Shown one piece after another: positions 41,346 to 52,954 of a stretch of 64,000 nt of DNA. The notes beneath the pieces were generated by a model, which did no database searches, was not told the origin of the DNA, and worked only from the letters and a program-made list of their open reading frames with translations. Origin of the DNA: Meconema thalassinum (Eukaryota > Arthropoda > Insecta > Orthoptera > Tettigoniidae); contig OX336388.2 in NCBI GenBank assembly GCA_946902985.2, forward strand, positions 1,700,443,978-1,700,507,977, given 5' to 3'. The translations under genes were made by a program, and so were the position numbers. How positions within the stretch are numbered: the first letter of the stretch is position 1; each line of letters starts with the position of its first letter.

Positions 41346-42140
41346 TAATAGGAACCCTGTGTACCTTATTTCTGATCTTGTTTCTCTTGGTACTTTGATT
41401 CATAGTCCTGAAAATCTCATTTCTGTTGCTTTAAAAACTTACAAATATACAAGACAAAAGTGCTCTACGAAACATTACAGTAATATAAACCCACAATGCT
41501 CCAACTCGAACTCGCTAAGGTGCATTAAAATCTTAATGCAGTGCGGCTAATAGGCCTAGTGCTGCGAAATAGTTGAGCGTTAAGGCCCGGAAAACGATCT
41601 ACTAGGTTACAACATCGAAAAATAACAATTCCCCTCTGTCCAAATAATAATTCATCCCTTTTAGATATTTTTTTGTGGAATCACATATTTACTTGGGCAT
41701 TTATTTGTGTAAGCTACCATTCTACTTTCATGATTTTGTAAGTCTCACTAGCTCATGCACGCTTCCAAAACTATGTCAACAATGTGAATGAAAGAAATCC
41801 TGAGCCTTGCATACACAATTCAACGAGAATAATAAATACACACGTTGCATTTTGTGTTTTATTGGCCCCATTGCTTCATTGTTTATTGCCAGAACTATTT
41901 TATGGTTATTTCCTCTGCTATATAGTTTATTCCCTAAATATTTCATTATTTTATTATTCTAATTGTTATATTGTTCTACTATCCTATGTAGTTTTATTGG
42001 AAAGAGGCAGTAAATTTCCTTGACCAGAGCTTCTTTGTGCCTTTGCGATAGTCTGTTCACAGCTCAGATGAAAGTACGTCAGATTTGAGTTGTAGCTCTT
42101 TCTGGAAGTCAAATGCTTGCTTTCCCGTATCAATAGTGAC
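41346..42140. other. non-coding stretch
   Basis: Short ORFs without recognisable motifs. Confidence 0.3.
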
Positions 42141-42155
42141 ATTTATCAGATAATA

Positions 42156-42533
42156 ATAATAATAATATCGTATGATCTCGGGTGCCGGATGCAAGCTTGT
42201 TATTTGACGCCCAGAAGGCAGCTTGCATGTCGAATTTCGTTGTTCCTTGAAGCACTATGAAAGTCAAGAAGGTTAGATGTCTAAGCTCCTTGAACACTAT
42301 AACGCTTTCTAGTAGAGAAATGAGAACTTTGTGTTGGCGGAAACTCCTGAGATTAATTTTGCCATTGTGAACACGGCCTACTGAATTCAAATGGGTTATT
42401 TGACATGCCTACATCGTATGACATGGTGTCGTAATTTTTGCCGCCCTTCAAAAAATTAGCACGGCCAGGAGCGAACCTGCAAGCTTGGGGTTAGTAGACC
42501 GACACGTTGACCACTCACCCACCGTGGCAAGCT
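42156..42533 (-). repeat. tRNA-derived SINE, family E (minus), with 15-bp target duplication
   Basis: Exact atttatcagataata at 42141-42155 and 42534-42548. ATA/ATT-repeat tail at the left; head with A-box-like gggtgagtggtcaacg and B box caggttcgctcctgg (minus sense) at the right. Confidence 0.9.
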
Positions 42534-42634
42534 ATTTATCAGATAATAACTGTTTTGTCCAGCGATGCTCGGGTGATGACTATTTTAATATGTAAGACAA
42601 AGACACGTGTTTAACTTTATCATTTAACACCACG

Positions 42635-42885
42635 TGACGCTATAGCCCTAGGCCTGCCAAGCGACCGCTGCCCAGCCATTTGGCCTACAGATTGTGGGGT
42701 GATACGTGGTCAGCATGTCAGGTTCCCTCGGCCGTTAATCTAGGTTATCGTGATCGCGGTGCTGTCTCACTGCCAGACAGCTACTCAATTGTTCCCGACT
42801 TCACGTCAGTTTCTAGAATCGAACTCGGGGCCTCCGGGTGAGAGACAGTTGCGCTACCCCAACACCACGAGACCGGAAACTTTAT
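42635..42885 (-). repeat. tRNA-derived SINE, family F (minus)
   Basis: Head at the right, minus sense: GTCTCGTGGTGTTGGGGTAG, then CCCGAGTTCGATTCTAG. The body runs leftward to about 42635. No duplication identified. Confidence 0.6.
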
Positions 42886-43141
42886 AGATCATGGCGACTA
42901 GCTGAGCACTTGACCTTGAGATCTCAGTGGTAGGAGAGGGGTGTAACGGTGCGGGGATTGTGCCGAATACATCCCTGGCTGAGAACATTGCCGCGCGATA
43001 GTAGATGTTCCCTCGTAATAGTCTAAGCCAGTGTCGCTCAACGTGGCAAATGTTTTACGCTGCAGTGGTATACCGGAAGAGGGGGATGGGCAAGTGCAGA
43101 GCTAGCTGCCGGTAGACTAACTGTGTGAATTAGTGTGTATT

Positions 43142-43538
43142 TATTGTTGCTTATTTTAGGGGTTCTTACATCGCGGTCATATAGGCCCGTGTATTTGTGT
43201 GTGGAATTTTTGTGATAACCTTTGGTATTGTGATGGTTTTACTAGTGTATGTGTTTGTAAATTGATGATAGGGTTGGGAAATAGCCGGCCATGACCTTAT
43301 GTTAGGAACCATCTCAGTATTTGCCTGGAGTAGAAGTGGGAAACCACGGAAAACCACTTCCAGGATGGCTGAGGTGGGAATCGAGCCTACCTCTTCTCAT
43401 ATTTGCCTCACGAGGTGGAGTATACCTCATTTCCAGCCCAAACAACACAATTTAATTTCTTGGCAGAGCCGGGAATCGAACCCAGACCTCTGGGGCGATA
43501 GCCAAGAACGCTAGACGCCACACTGCGAGTTGGTCTCT
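43142..43538 (-). repeat. tRNA-derived SINE, family A (minus)
   Basis: gtgtgtatt at 43133-43141 and 43539-43547 flank the copy. Head B box GGGTTCGATTCCCGG, core gtgggaaaccacggaaaacca, and a tail with caacaata. Confidence 0.88.
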
Positions 43539-43547
43539 GTGTGTATT

Positions 43548-44271
43548 AATTTCGCTATTAATAGCCTTAAGATCATACCTCTCCTCAGTTCTAATGGTGC
43601 ACAAGTAGACGGAAGATTAAATGTTTCCAAGCCTAGTGGAACACTACAGCTACACAATATGAGAATCGTTTAGCAACCAGGAAAATATCCACTGTTCTTC
43701 GAGATCCTGGCCCAATAATTACAGTATATTCTCGCTATTCTACTGGGACAATTGTAACACGATTGCAAAATTCACATACTGTAGTATACCATATTTCTTA
43801 GAAATCACTATTAATTCTTAAAAGTATTGTATTGTTCAGGGAAAAGTAGAGTCAAACAAAATGGTAGAACTGTTTTGACGTAAATATGTCTTATGTGATC
43901 AAATGTATTAACACTACTTTTACCCCTGGGAATGGTCTGAAGAGTAAGGAATTAATTATGAAACCAACTTTGTACGCCATTAACAAGGGATTCACACGTT
44001 CTTATTACAATGAAATAACTGTCAGAAACCTGCAGACTCCCTCTCTCACATTTAATGTGGTCAACAAGATGGATTATGATTAATCCATTTAGCTCTCTGT
44101 GCATATACCCTGCCGTTATGAATATATCTGGGAAGTTTGGCAAAATCGCCCATGAGACTAACAGTTGTCAGTACTTCTACAACAACCTGACTCTTCAATT
44201 CTTCTCCACCGGGAATTGTAAGGAAGAAATAAAAAAGAATGAATGAAAGAAAGAAAGATGATCAAGTTTTG
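43548..44271. other. non-coding stretch
   Basis: No gene supported. An AAG/GAAA-rich run lies at about 44226-44260. Confidence 0.3.
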
Positions 44272-44282
44272 CATTACCCGTT
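44272..44282. repeat. target-site duplication cattacccgtt (left) of split SINE
   Basis: Exact 11-bp copy of 46217-46227. Confidence 0.85.
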
Positions 44283-44412
44283 AATGATCGTGTGGCCACC
44301 GTAGAGGCCGAGTGCAGGTCTTTCTAGTTGACGCCCGTGGGCGACCTGCGCGTCGTAATGAGGATGAAGTGGTGATGAAGACGGCACATACACCCAGTCC
44401 CCGAGACACGGG
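44283..44412 (-). repeat. split SINE, 3' part
   Basis: Shares gaggccgagtgcaggtcttt with the 3' end of SINE-B (34633-34949), then gatgaagacggcacatacac and cccagtccccgagacacggg. The head half is at 46115-46216, beyond the THAP element. Confidence 0.85.
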
Positions 44413-44536
44413 AATAGGGATGTATAGAACTAGCACCGATAGAGCGCACTGCTGTTGTACTGGGTAAGCGCAAGGCGCTCTTCATTTGTCTCCTGTGTTC
44501 TCATGCCGCTAACATCCACGAATTTAAGTTGTTTAA

Positions 44537-44827
44537 ATGGCTATTTTCGTGACTATGCCGAGCTATTGCAGTGTTCCTCTTTGCAAAAATCAGGGAAATC
44601 CGATTTCGTGTCACCAATTTTCACAAAATAAAGAAATGAGGGAGAAATGGTTACATGCTATTAGAAGGAAACATTTCGGTGAAGAAAATCTGACCGAAAA
44701 CATTGAAGTGTGTTCCCATCGTTTTCAACTCGATGACTTCACGAAAACTGTGTTGGGCAAGTGTGATTTACAAAGGGAAAGCATTCCTACCTATAAACTG
44801 AATAGACATATCGATAACAACCACTGA
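44537..44827 (+). CDS. THAP-domain (C2CH) zinc-finger protein, element-borne
   Basis: 96 codons. The likely start is the second Met (44555, MPSYCSVPLCKNQG), the usual THAP N-terminus; the first Met adds six residues. C2CH ligands: C and C in YCSVPLC, then C and H in VCSHRF, with the invariant aromatic positions (EKWLHAIRR) and the SIPT end that matches the AVPT box of THAP domains. This fold binds specific DNA, usually the transposon ends. The TGA at 44825-44827 is followed by the same open frame to a TAA at 44987-44989, carrying ARLKPGTVPSLYPW and a basic stretch, so the original product was longer. No catalytic part follows. Confidence 0.85.
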   Translation: MAIFVTMPSYCSVPLCKNQGNPISCHQFSQNKEMREKWLHAIRRKHFGEENLTENIEVCSHRFQLDDFTKTVLGKCDLQRESIPTYKLNRHIDNNH

Positions 44828-44989
44828 ATTTATGCGTTTGTATTTGAAGGTGAGAGAGCAAGATTAAAACCGGGCACTGTTCCATCGCTTTATCCGTGGA
44901 CCACGAACACAACAAAAATAAGGAAGAGGCCATACACAAGAAAATTGCCAGTTTACCACGATAAGCCTACAATATCGGAATCTGCATAA
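44828..44989 (+). pseudogene. THAP ORF continuation after in-frame TGA
   Basis: Same codon phase as 44537-44827; encodes a GTVPSLYPW motif and Lys/Arg-rich residues, then TAA. Either the TGA is a mutation or the sequence was once spliced (gaaggtgagag at about 44846 resembles a donor). Confidence 0.6.
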
Positions 44990-45547
44990 ATTATCTCCAT
45001 TGAAGTACGGTACGGGAAGAAATCGTCAATATACAGGAAGAAGTGAATGTAACATTTGTGACTCCCATTTTCAAAGGCATCAATACTCGGACAAATACTT
45101 CAAGAATTAATGTCACAGCATTAACAGTCAAAAACGTATTATGGTTGGTTTCTTGAAATCAGAATTAATCGTCAACTTACATCTGCCCGACGGAGAATGT
45201 GGTACCGGTAGTGACTGACTTCTACATTCTTGAGCCATAGGCCTAAGTTAGCCAGATGAATGGAAACAGTTCATGGCCTTAAAACAGGGATTCTCAAACT
45301 TTTTAAATACTGTACCCCTAAGTCGTTTCCAAGGGGTACGGAAACGATTTGTATTAAGAAATTGACAAATTACAAAAGAACCAAACGCTGCGATGCATTT
45401 TGACGTAAACAATACCGGTATCAACTTTCTTTGATTATGTTTACCTTAAAACAAGACCGTTTCATGTACGCTATCAACCAAAAAACTACACGAATCGAAG
45501 TCTATAAGCAAGGGGAGCCAGTGAATATTTAAATCTCTATTTATAAA

Positions 45548-45675
45548 AGGAAGATTATAGTTTTACGTGACCATTAATCTAGAGATCATAAGGCACAGAG
45601 GACTTCCTCTTTACGTGGAATCCGAACAGGACAAGGCATTTCACTTTGAAAATCTCACATGCATTGACCGGGAAA
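45548..45675 (-). repeat. SINE family C fragment inside the THAP element
   Basis: Shares tagttttac...ttaatct, cctcttt and acgtggaatccgaac, then cacatgcattgaccggga, with 33530-33722. It is truncated before the B box is complete. Confidence 0.65.
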
Positions 45676-46114
45676 TCTCTATTTATGATTTAAGTCTTAT
45701 GGAGATATAGGCTATTTATCAATATAGGCCTACAATACTCAAGCATGCTGACTCCTATTCATAATTTGAATAATAAAGCGTGTTAGAATTTTGTTATTAC
45801 CGCTGTAGCCTACTAATTCTTCCCTCCTCCCACTAGCTTTAGCGCCTCTAGTCCGTAGCTCATTTTACAGCTGTTTAACGCTTAAACGCTGAAAATCGTT
45901 CATAATATATTAGAGGATATACCTATGGAATTAATTAATATAGTCTTGGAGTAAAATTAGAGAAGATATAATTTACTTTAGCTTAGAAAACTCGGTCACA
46001 ATCTATATACATTCCTCGTAGCTGACTGGGGGAAACATAGGACGATCGCCTTGCGCTTACCCAGTACCACACGAGCGCTATCTGGCGCGAACTTTCTCAG
46101 GCTACATCCCTATT

Positions 46115-46216
46115 AACCCCAGGAGATTAAAAACCCTGATGGCTCGGCCGGGAATCGAACCCGGGACACTTCGGGCCAAAGCCTAGCGCACTAACCATTT
46201 AGCCATGGAGCCGGAC
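46115..46216 (-). repeat. split SINE, tRNA-like head
   Basis: Minus sense: GGCTCCATGGCTAAATGG (A box), GGGTTCGATTCCCGG (B box). Followed on the plus strand by the 11-bp duplication at 46217-46227. Confidence 0.88.
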
Positions 46217-46227
46217 CATTACCCGTT
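46217..46227. repeat. target-site duplication cattacccgtt (right) of split SINE
   Basis: Matches 44272-44282 exactly. Confidence 0.85.
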
Positions 46228-47219
46228 GTATCGGTTTGAAGGTGGTATTCGCTTTGCAGACGAGGCCATATATGTGTGATGGTAGAGCTCTTCTGCACTC
46301 CGAATGAGACCGAGGGAAGTTGAGTTTCCTCTCAAGAACTCCAGCTCGTCTGAAGGTAATAGCATTACGAGAGCGACAATTCGCTAACTTACTAATCGAT
46401 AGCAAGATACTTAATGGATAACTACATTGCCGACAGCTTGCTCAAGTCTTCTCCAATTGCTCCATCCTCGTTGGAGAAATGTGAGCGATTTCTTTCCTCC
46501 GGACTTATTATCCAACCATTAAACCAAATGCTTTCATCAGATTCATAATCACAGTAGACTTCTTCGTTACAACCGTGTAAAGTAATGTTTCCCTTCCGGT
46601 GGGTGAGGATGAAAGGAACTTTTTTGAACCATTTCTGTGGTCTCGGAGTAAGTAGGCTATACAGTACTACCGGTAACTTAACGACCCGGGTTTCATTTTT
46701 GGTTGGTATTAGGACTGAAAAAAGGTGCACTTATTGTAGGTCCGTGAGGATAACTAAACAAGGTCAGCAAAGAACATAATAGCCTACTTTCTCCTAAATG
46801 CATGTATAGTTATAATTATAACTCTTTGTCCTTATCAAGGAGTAGAATATAATTGAATGTTCGTTGTAGTAGCTTGTTGAAATGCAACTAGGTGTATTGT
46901 ACGTTATTACTGTGCTAATGATTTTCCTTATTTCCACTCATTACGGTACTTACTGGACCAATTACTGACTGCGTGACTCAATGTGGTACTTTTGTCGAGT
47001 GTTCTTACGGCACCGGTGCTAATTGGTTAGCATGCTAGGTAGTAAAGTACCAATGGATCAACCGATGAAAGGTTTCCAATATCAGAGAGAACTCCAAAAT
47101 AGTTTCAGAGTTGGAATTGAGTTGAGCATTAAGGTAGTGGAATAGCAGCATTTACAAGTAGAAATAAAAGCAAGATAAAGAGAGAGCATGTTGCTTTAAC
47201 ATATGAATATATTTATTAT
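46228..47219. other. stretch with unassigned ORFs
   Basis: A 102-codon minus-strand ORF (46422-46730) and a shorter one (46199-46405) have no motif I recognise. Not supported as genes. Confidence 0.3.
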
Positions 47220-47229
47220 AACATTTGTA

Positions 47230-47717
47230 GTCGCCTCCGTAGCGTAGCGGTCAGCATGGTTAGCTGCCGCCCCGGAGGTCCTGCGTTCGATTCCCGGCTC
47301 TGCCACGAAATTTGAAAAGTGGTACGAGGACTGGAACGGGGTCTACTCAGCCTCGGGTGGCCCAAATGAGTAGAGGGGGTTCGATTCTCCCTCAGCCATC
47401 CTCGAAGTGGTTTTCCGTGGTTTCCCACTTCGTCTTCGGGCAAATGCCGGGATGGTACCTTCTTCAAGGCCACGGCTGCCTCCTTCCCTCTTCCTTGCCT
47501 ATCCATCCCTTACCTTCCCTCATGAGGGCCCTGTTCGCTTTGCAGGTGAGGCCACCTGGACGAGGTGCCAATCCCACCTCACCAGTTGTATCCCTTCCGA
47601 TTCGACGTTCCCCGCTCTAGGACACTGCCCGTAGAGGCAGTAGTGGTGAGTTCCCTCGCTGAGTCCGTGGGTTCCACCAACCTGGAGGGTAAACGACTAA
47701 AAAAGAAAACCCACCAA
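47230..47717 (+). repeat. tRNA-derived SINE, long variant (plus), with 10-bp target duplication
   Basis: aacatttgta at 47220-47229 and 47718-47727. Head TAGCGTAGCGGTCAGCATGG, B box GCGTTCGATTCCCGG, core gtggttttccgtggtttccca, and a long CT-rich extension not seen in the other copies. Confidence 0.92.
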
Positions 47718-47727
47718 AACATTTGTA

Positions 47728-48860
47728 TATGAACATTTTTAACAAGCTTAGCATTAACATAAAAAAATATTATTTCTTTAAGAAGCAAGAGGTTGATATA
47801 ACTTCAAACTTCACTGACTAGTGCTTGGGGGACGAGCCCAAGCTACTGAAAACAACTTTAAATTGTTAGACGCCTTGTCCCATTAACTTGACAAAAAAGA
47901 CAAGGGTGAATCATGAAAATGGATCTCACGATTCCTAAGCACTTAGGACCCGAATCCAAAATGCTTAATATACCAGATAGGACATCTTCAAGGGTAAGAT
48001 ACCTTAAAAAAAGTGGAATATTTGCGAAAGTTCCACAAAAGCATTAATGAAGAAAAAGAAGAATTGAAAGAGAGGCATAGCCTTTAATGGGGCTATGACG
48101 GTCAGGGGCCAATGCTGTCGCACCTTTAAGAAAAGAAAGTTATGAAGACAATTGTATGCCTTTAAGCAAAAGCAAGCAGATACGTCATTCCTAAAAGGAA
48201 ATTGGCAAAAGGAAGTCTCGACGTAAATCTTGCTTCGGGGGTTCATGAAAAAGGAATGTAAAGTAACCATGTTCACAAAAAGTAGTTAAGCTGTATAAAT
48301 TCCGTAGAGATATGAAAAGCAAAATACATGAAGAACAAACTTGATAAATTTCTTTAGAAAGTCCAAAACACACGGAAAAGTACATAATATAGATTAGAGG
48401 TATAAGAAATGTTACTTATCTCTTGGTTTGTTGATGTGCGTAGATTAACAATAAAGCACATGTTTGGAAACATTAAATATGTAACACACGTAGCACATTT
48501 TAAGCAGATGAAATTTAGAAAAAGAAGACTAGAAGCACTTTATCAGTTCCAAGTGCTAATATGCCGTAGAATTCACTGCACAAAAGCAGCTCCATAGTAG
48601 AAGCTTTAGAAAGCCTATTAACTGGTAGAAGATGCATGCCGAAACTATTTCCGTCACACTGGTGATGCTAAGTTAGCATGTTGAAGTGTTCATTTTCTTA
48701 AACATGTCGTTTAGAAAATCGTAGATTGTAACCAAGTTCGGTTACGAAGATAAGATGTCTTTGAGACATAAAGTAGAAAGAAGCGAAACTTCGTTACACA
48801 GAATTACTATGTTGAGGTTTCACATGATGCTTTTTAAGTCTTGGTAAACAAAGACTGGTG
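47728..48860. other. non-coding stretch
   Basis: No gene recognised. It might be the downstream part of a solo LTR whose promoter-like block is at 48868-49020; no partner is seen. Confidence 0.3.
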
Positions 48861-48867
48861 AACAGTT

Positions 48868-49020
48868 CGACGACTGCAAGGAAAATCACGAAGAAGATGG
48901 AAAAAACATGCTGCTTATAAAGGGATCTTGTAGATGTTTCCAGAAGGAGGCATGACGTCTGCCGGGGAAGACGTGCTGTGATTGGTCAAAGCTAGGAGGC
49001 CGACCAATGAGAGCTGAATG
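48868..49020 (-). promoter_or_regulatory. polymerase II promoter-like block
   Basis: Minus sense, in order: CTCATTGGTC and TGACCAATCAC (CCAAT boxes), AGACGTCATGCC (CRE-like), CCCTTTATAAGCAG (TATA). The order and spacing match the LTR promoters of the BEL elements here, suggesting a solo LTR of another family. Confidence 0.4.
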
Positions 49021-50389
49021 ATGGCTGTCAGTCCATCTTGAGATTTCATGACGTGAAGAATTAACATGTCACTAGAACAGCGCTTAGAAAGAATGTCGTA
49101 GAATTCGAGCTTATAGCATAGAATAAAAAGTAAGTAATTTACATTATACTTAATTTGGAATATAAGCACAAGTTATGAGAAAAATAATTAACACCACGTG
49201 GTAGATGCTGTCTGACAGACAAATTTATGTAAACCAGACAAAAAATTAAATAATTAATTTATTCGCAAATGCGAACACTAGGCTTTGGTCCTAAAGCCTG
49301 TGGGCATGGAAGCTTCTGTCAGTACGCGTATACACGCTGGTAAAGACGCCAATATTCCCGTGCAAATTGTACCTTCTAGGCTAGGTTCTGTCTTCCATGA
49401 TAACTTTTATGCAACTCACGGAATTGAACAGGTGCCATTCTCCAATCAAATTGCTTTTCTTGTTGTAGTCAAAATCCTAACAGCAATATTAACAAATAGA
49501 TTTGTTATGTGGGTTTACCTATGAAATAAATACATCAGGATGAAACTTTATTTTCTTTAATACAGCATTTAAAGCAAGTTTCCCACCCGCTTTGCGTTCA
49601 TAATTCGAATCAACTGCAAATTACTCTCAAACGACAACACTTCCCATATTTGATTTCCTACACTTTTGCGAATAATATACAATAATAAATTTATTGCGCT
49701 CAATGTGCAAAGTCTGTACATTACATGATTCGTAAGTCAAGAAGAGCACAATTGAGCTAGTGATACTCTGCTTTTCTTGCACTTCATCGCGTGGTAAATA
49801 TCGCACTGTTCACTACATAGAACACATATACACTCCTGATTGGCTTGATGAAAATATTTCCTGGCTCAAATATGATGATGAAAACCGTTTGTCGCAAAGC
49901 GTGTCATCAGGTGTCTCAACTCGTATTCCTCATTCATCCTCTCCTTATGTACCATAGCATCGGTAGTTCAGAAACTTTCCTCCATCAAGTCCCGTTTCTC
50001 CTCTAGTTCTCGTTATAGCCCGTGTTTGCTGCAGTTGCATTCTTAAGTCCTCAATCAGAAAAGTTTCCCTGGCTAGAACATATCTGACATATTGTGATAA
50101 CCCTATAACCAAGTAGGAGCCATTAACAAACAAGGATCAACTTCCGCGATTCTTAACTGCGCACTCTTCTTTACGTCACTTAAAAGCTTAAAGGTAATCG
50201 GAGCGTGGCCATGGCTAGAAGTTGAACTATTACAAGATTGTAATATACTTCAGGAGGCCAGCGATTTGCAAAGCGGAAAATTACCCACGTAACCCGCAAG
50301 AGGACAGCACCGTACAGAGACATTGAGGAGGCTGTGGATGACAACGTGTATCTTGTTTTTCTTGCTTTTCTTTTGTCTCACAATATAAC
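49021..50389. other. stretch without supported genes
   Basis: Short ORFs only. One at 49760-49957 ends in a motif faintly like a ubiquitin-protease His box (see rejected). Confidence 0.3.
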
Positions 50390-50535
50390 GCTTAATTTTA
50401 TATCGTCTGAGTAGTTATAAAACAATAAATATAAAATAATTCAAATAAAAAGCTAACTTCAGTAGGTTTCGAACCCCAGCTGACTGCATGAGAGACGAAC
50501 ACTATACCACAGAGCCAAACATGTCCGTAACACCT
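50390..50535 (-). repeat. tRNA-like SINE or tRNA pseudogene (minus)
   Basis: Minus sense: TTGGCTCTGTGGTATAGTG (A box) and GGGGTTCGAAACC (B box), followed by an AT-rich tail. No duplication found. Confidence 0.6.
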
Positions 50536-52954
50536 CAGTCTAATAGACGGGCACATTAGATACAACGTGTTAGCAAATAATGTCTTGAGATAAACGATTT
50601 CTTCACTGCAGTACATCTTCATTATAATTAAGTTTATATTATTTCTATCAGCAGGCTATATCGCATGCAACATAAAGTACTGAAGTATACGACAGGCACA
50701 AGAGGTCAGCTGCCATCTTGTCATGTAACAGATGCGGCTCAGCTCTTCTAAGTCGCTCATACAGTATAATATTATAATATTAAATTGTAATATTCAACGG
50801 GCCACGTCATTTAGGATAGCTTAAACCACCCTCGGTTTGATAATCGGAATTGGTGGGTCATAAGTTATGGTTTATAATAATTCATACGGCCTCCATCTAT
50901 AAATGGTACGGCTGATTACCTTGTAGTTTGTGCGCAAGACGCGTCCCGTATGAAGGTATGTTGTTATCAAATTTGTTAGAGATCGGATGATTAGTTTAGT
51001 CGTAATTTGATTTTACGTTTGAACGTTTGGGTGGCCACCATTCAGTTTTGGTAAAAATGGCGGCCTTTGCTTGTGCTATCTCTGTACCAAATTTAGTTCA
51101 AATCGGTTTCATCGTGTTTGAATTGATAGGGGGGGTGGGTGCAGATATATACACACACACCTTCACACACAGACAGACTGACAACTATAGGCCTGTGTAG
51201 ATCTCATAAGTCTACTTTCATTTCTTGTAAAAATCCTTCCTCCTTCAGTTCTCCATGCAGCATGCTCCACGTCACCTTGCATGGTTCATCCAGGAGAAAT
51301 GGATCCCATTTTCCTTCCAACAGGTTCATTTACAGCTGCATATCCAACATGATGTATTCCATTCCTAATTCATCAATTTTGTCTGGATTGAAGCATTGAT
51401 TTGAATTTAGCACCTTCGCAGTGATTAAATAATACTCCCATAGAGCAACAAATTTTAGTTACCGCGGACTGCAATATTTTACGAACTGTTAAATAAATTT
51501 CACTACACGTTGGCACAGTCTACTACTACGAACTGACCTCGTGGTCTACTATATGGAACTGCCGCTGTGAAAAATCACCTTCCAAAGTATCGTAATTATC
51601 TATTGCAATCGTAGCATCTATAGACTTAATTTATGACTCAGTATGTCATTCGTAGTGAATCTTATCATTATGTAGATATCCCATAATTGAGAGAAGAAGG
51701 TAATTCATCACACGTTTACAACACGGTTAGGCCATCGTTAAATCAAGTAGGCCTTTACCAGCTACAATTATCTGCTTAAAAGATCTGACGATGTACTGTA
51801 TATTTCACCTGTGGAGTAATGTTTTAGGCATACTCAGGAGATCGTTCAAAGTGTGATGGAATATGTGCATCTTTATTGCTCCGTGCACGCGCATTCTCTT
51901 TTCGAACAATTATTGTCGCATCAATTAATTGCATGCGAATTTAAAAAAGAAGTATATGCACTGTCTGCACACTCTCATTCTGAATGACTTTGGTATGGAA
52001 AAGTTTAAACCCCACTTGCATCCATGTAAATGTACTATTTTTCTCTCCTTAGGAGTAAAATTTTGTAAACTCCCTTTGCACTTAAAGAAATCGCCACGTG
52101 ACATTAAAGAACGTGTACAGCATTCGAAGGAGCTTTAGTAAATGGAATTTGAAGTACATTTGGTGAAATTCAATCTATTTATGATGGGACTAATCGTTTA
52201 TCCATTATTCGGGTTATCAGTAGATAATGCATGAGCAAATTCAGTAAAAAATGCTGGATATAAATGACCACCATTTAAAAATGGTTGATTATATAAAATC
52301 TCAGTAGGCCTATATTTATCCGACCATGAAAACTATACCTACGCAAATTTTCAGCTCAATTGGTTAAGTAGTTTTTGCGTGAAAGAGACACGAAACAGAA
52401 ACACAGACCAATTTTCAGATTTAGATATTAGTATAATGATACTGTTGTTTGAAGCATGACTGATTTTATAATGTTCTTTCTTCAAGGATTGTCATGTTCC
52501 TAGCTCTGCCCTTCATGGACGCACCAAATTTGAAATTTGATAGGGTAAGGGTGAGTCAGGCCTGAAGATTACTTCTCTCAAGTTAAATGTATTATATAAT
52601 CTAGTTCCAGTATTCTAATACAATCTCTTCACTACCCTCACGAATACAATAAGGTGTAATATTTTGTGTTTTGCTCTTGCCGGGACTAAGATCAATATCG
52701 TGAGTAGATTAATTATCAGTGTGTTGTGACAGCTCTCTCCTGAGGTGGCGCGCTCCTACGTCAACCCTCTGTTACTTCAGTCCGGTGGTTTATGCACTAT
52801 TACCGTAAGAATTATGTAACAAAATCTACTAAAAAGTCCAAACTCAAAGTGTGAAGGTGGGCAGTGCATAATTCTGGTTTTTACTGGGTCGGGAATGAGA
52901 TGCGATGAATTTCGGCCGGATGCTCTTACTGACTCAAACCTCATGAGGGAAAGA
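50536..52954. other. non-coding stretch
   Basis: No gene. Contains (AC)n near 51152-51165 and a segment ending cagacagactgac that resembles interspersed insect repeats. Confidence 0.35.

Larger units (their letters stand above)
44413..46114 (+). mobile_element. THAP-bearing DNA transposon with ~65-bp inverted repeats
   Basis: Left TIR 44413-44477 and inverted right TIR 46047-46114 share aatagggatgta at the tips and gtactgggtaagcgcaaggc at the inner end; the middle is diverged. The element interrupts a SINE. The outer bases are uncertain by about 3 bp; TTAA is present at the right junction but not at the left. It holds a THAP ORF but no visible DDE catalytic domain in its 1.7 kb. Known: THAP domains occur in P-element and Kolobok transposases; Kolobok duplicates TTAA, P elements 8 bp. 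Superfamily not settled. Confidence 0.75.

Noticed and set aside
44413..46114. Assignment of the THAP element to Kolobok by TTAA
   Set aside because: TTAA is seen only at the right junction; the left junction reads gggaatagg, so the target duplication is not demonstrated.
46422..46730. 102-codon minus-strand ORF
   Set aside because: No recognisable motif and no conserved neighbours; likely chance.
49760..49957. ORF ending in a motif like a ubiquitin-protease His box (HYIEHI...WLKYDDEN)
   Set aside because: Only one short faint similarity, no Cys box, no flanking coding; too weak to annotate.
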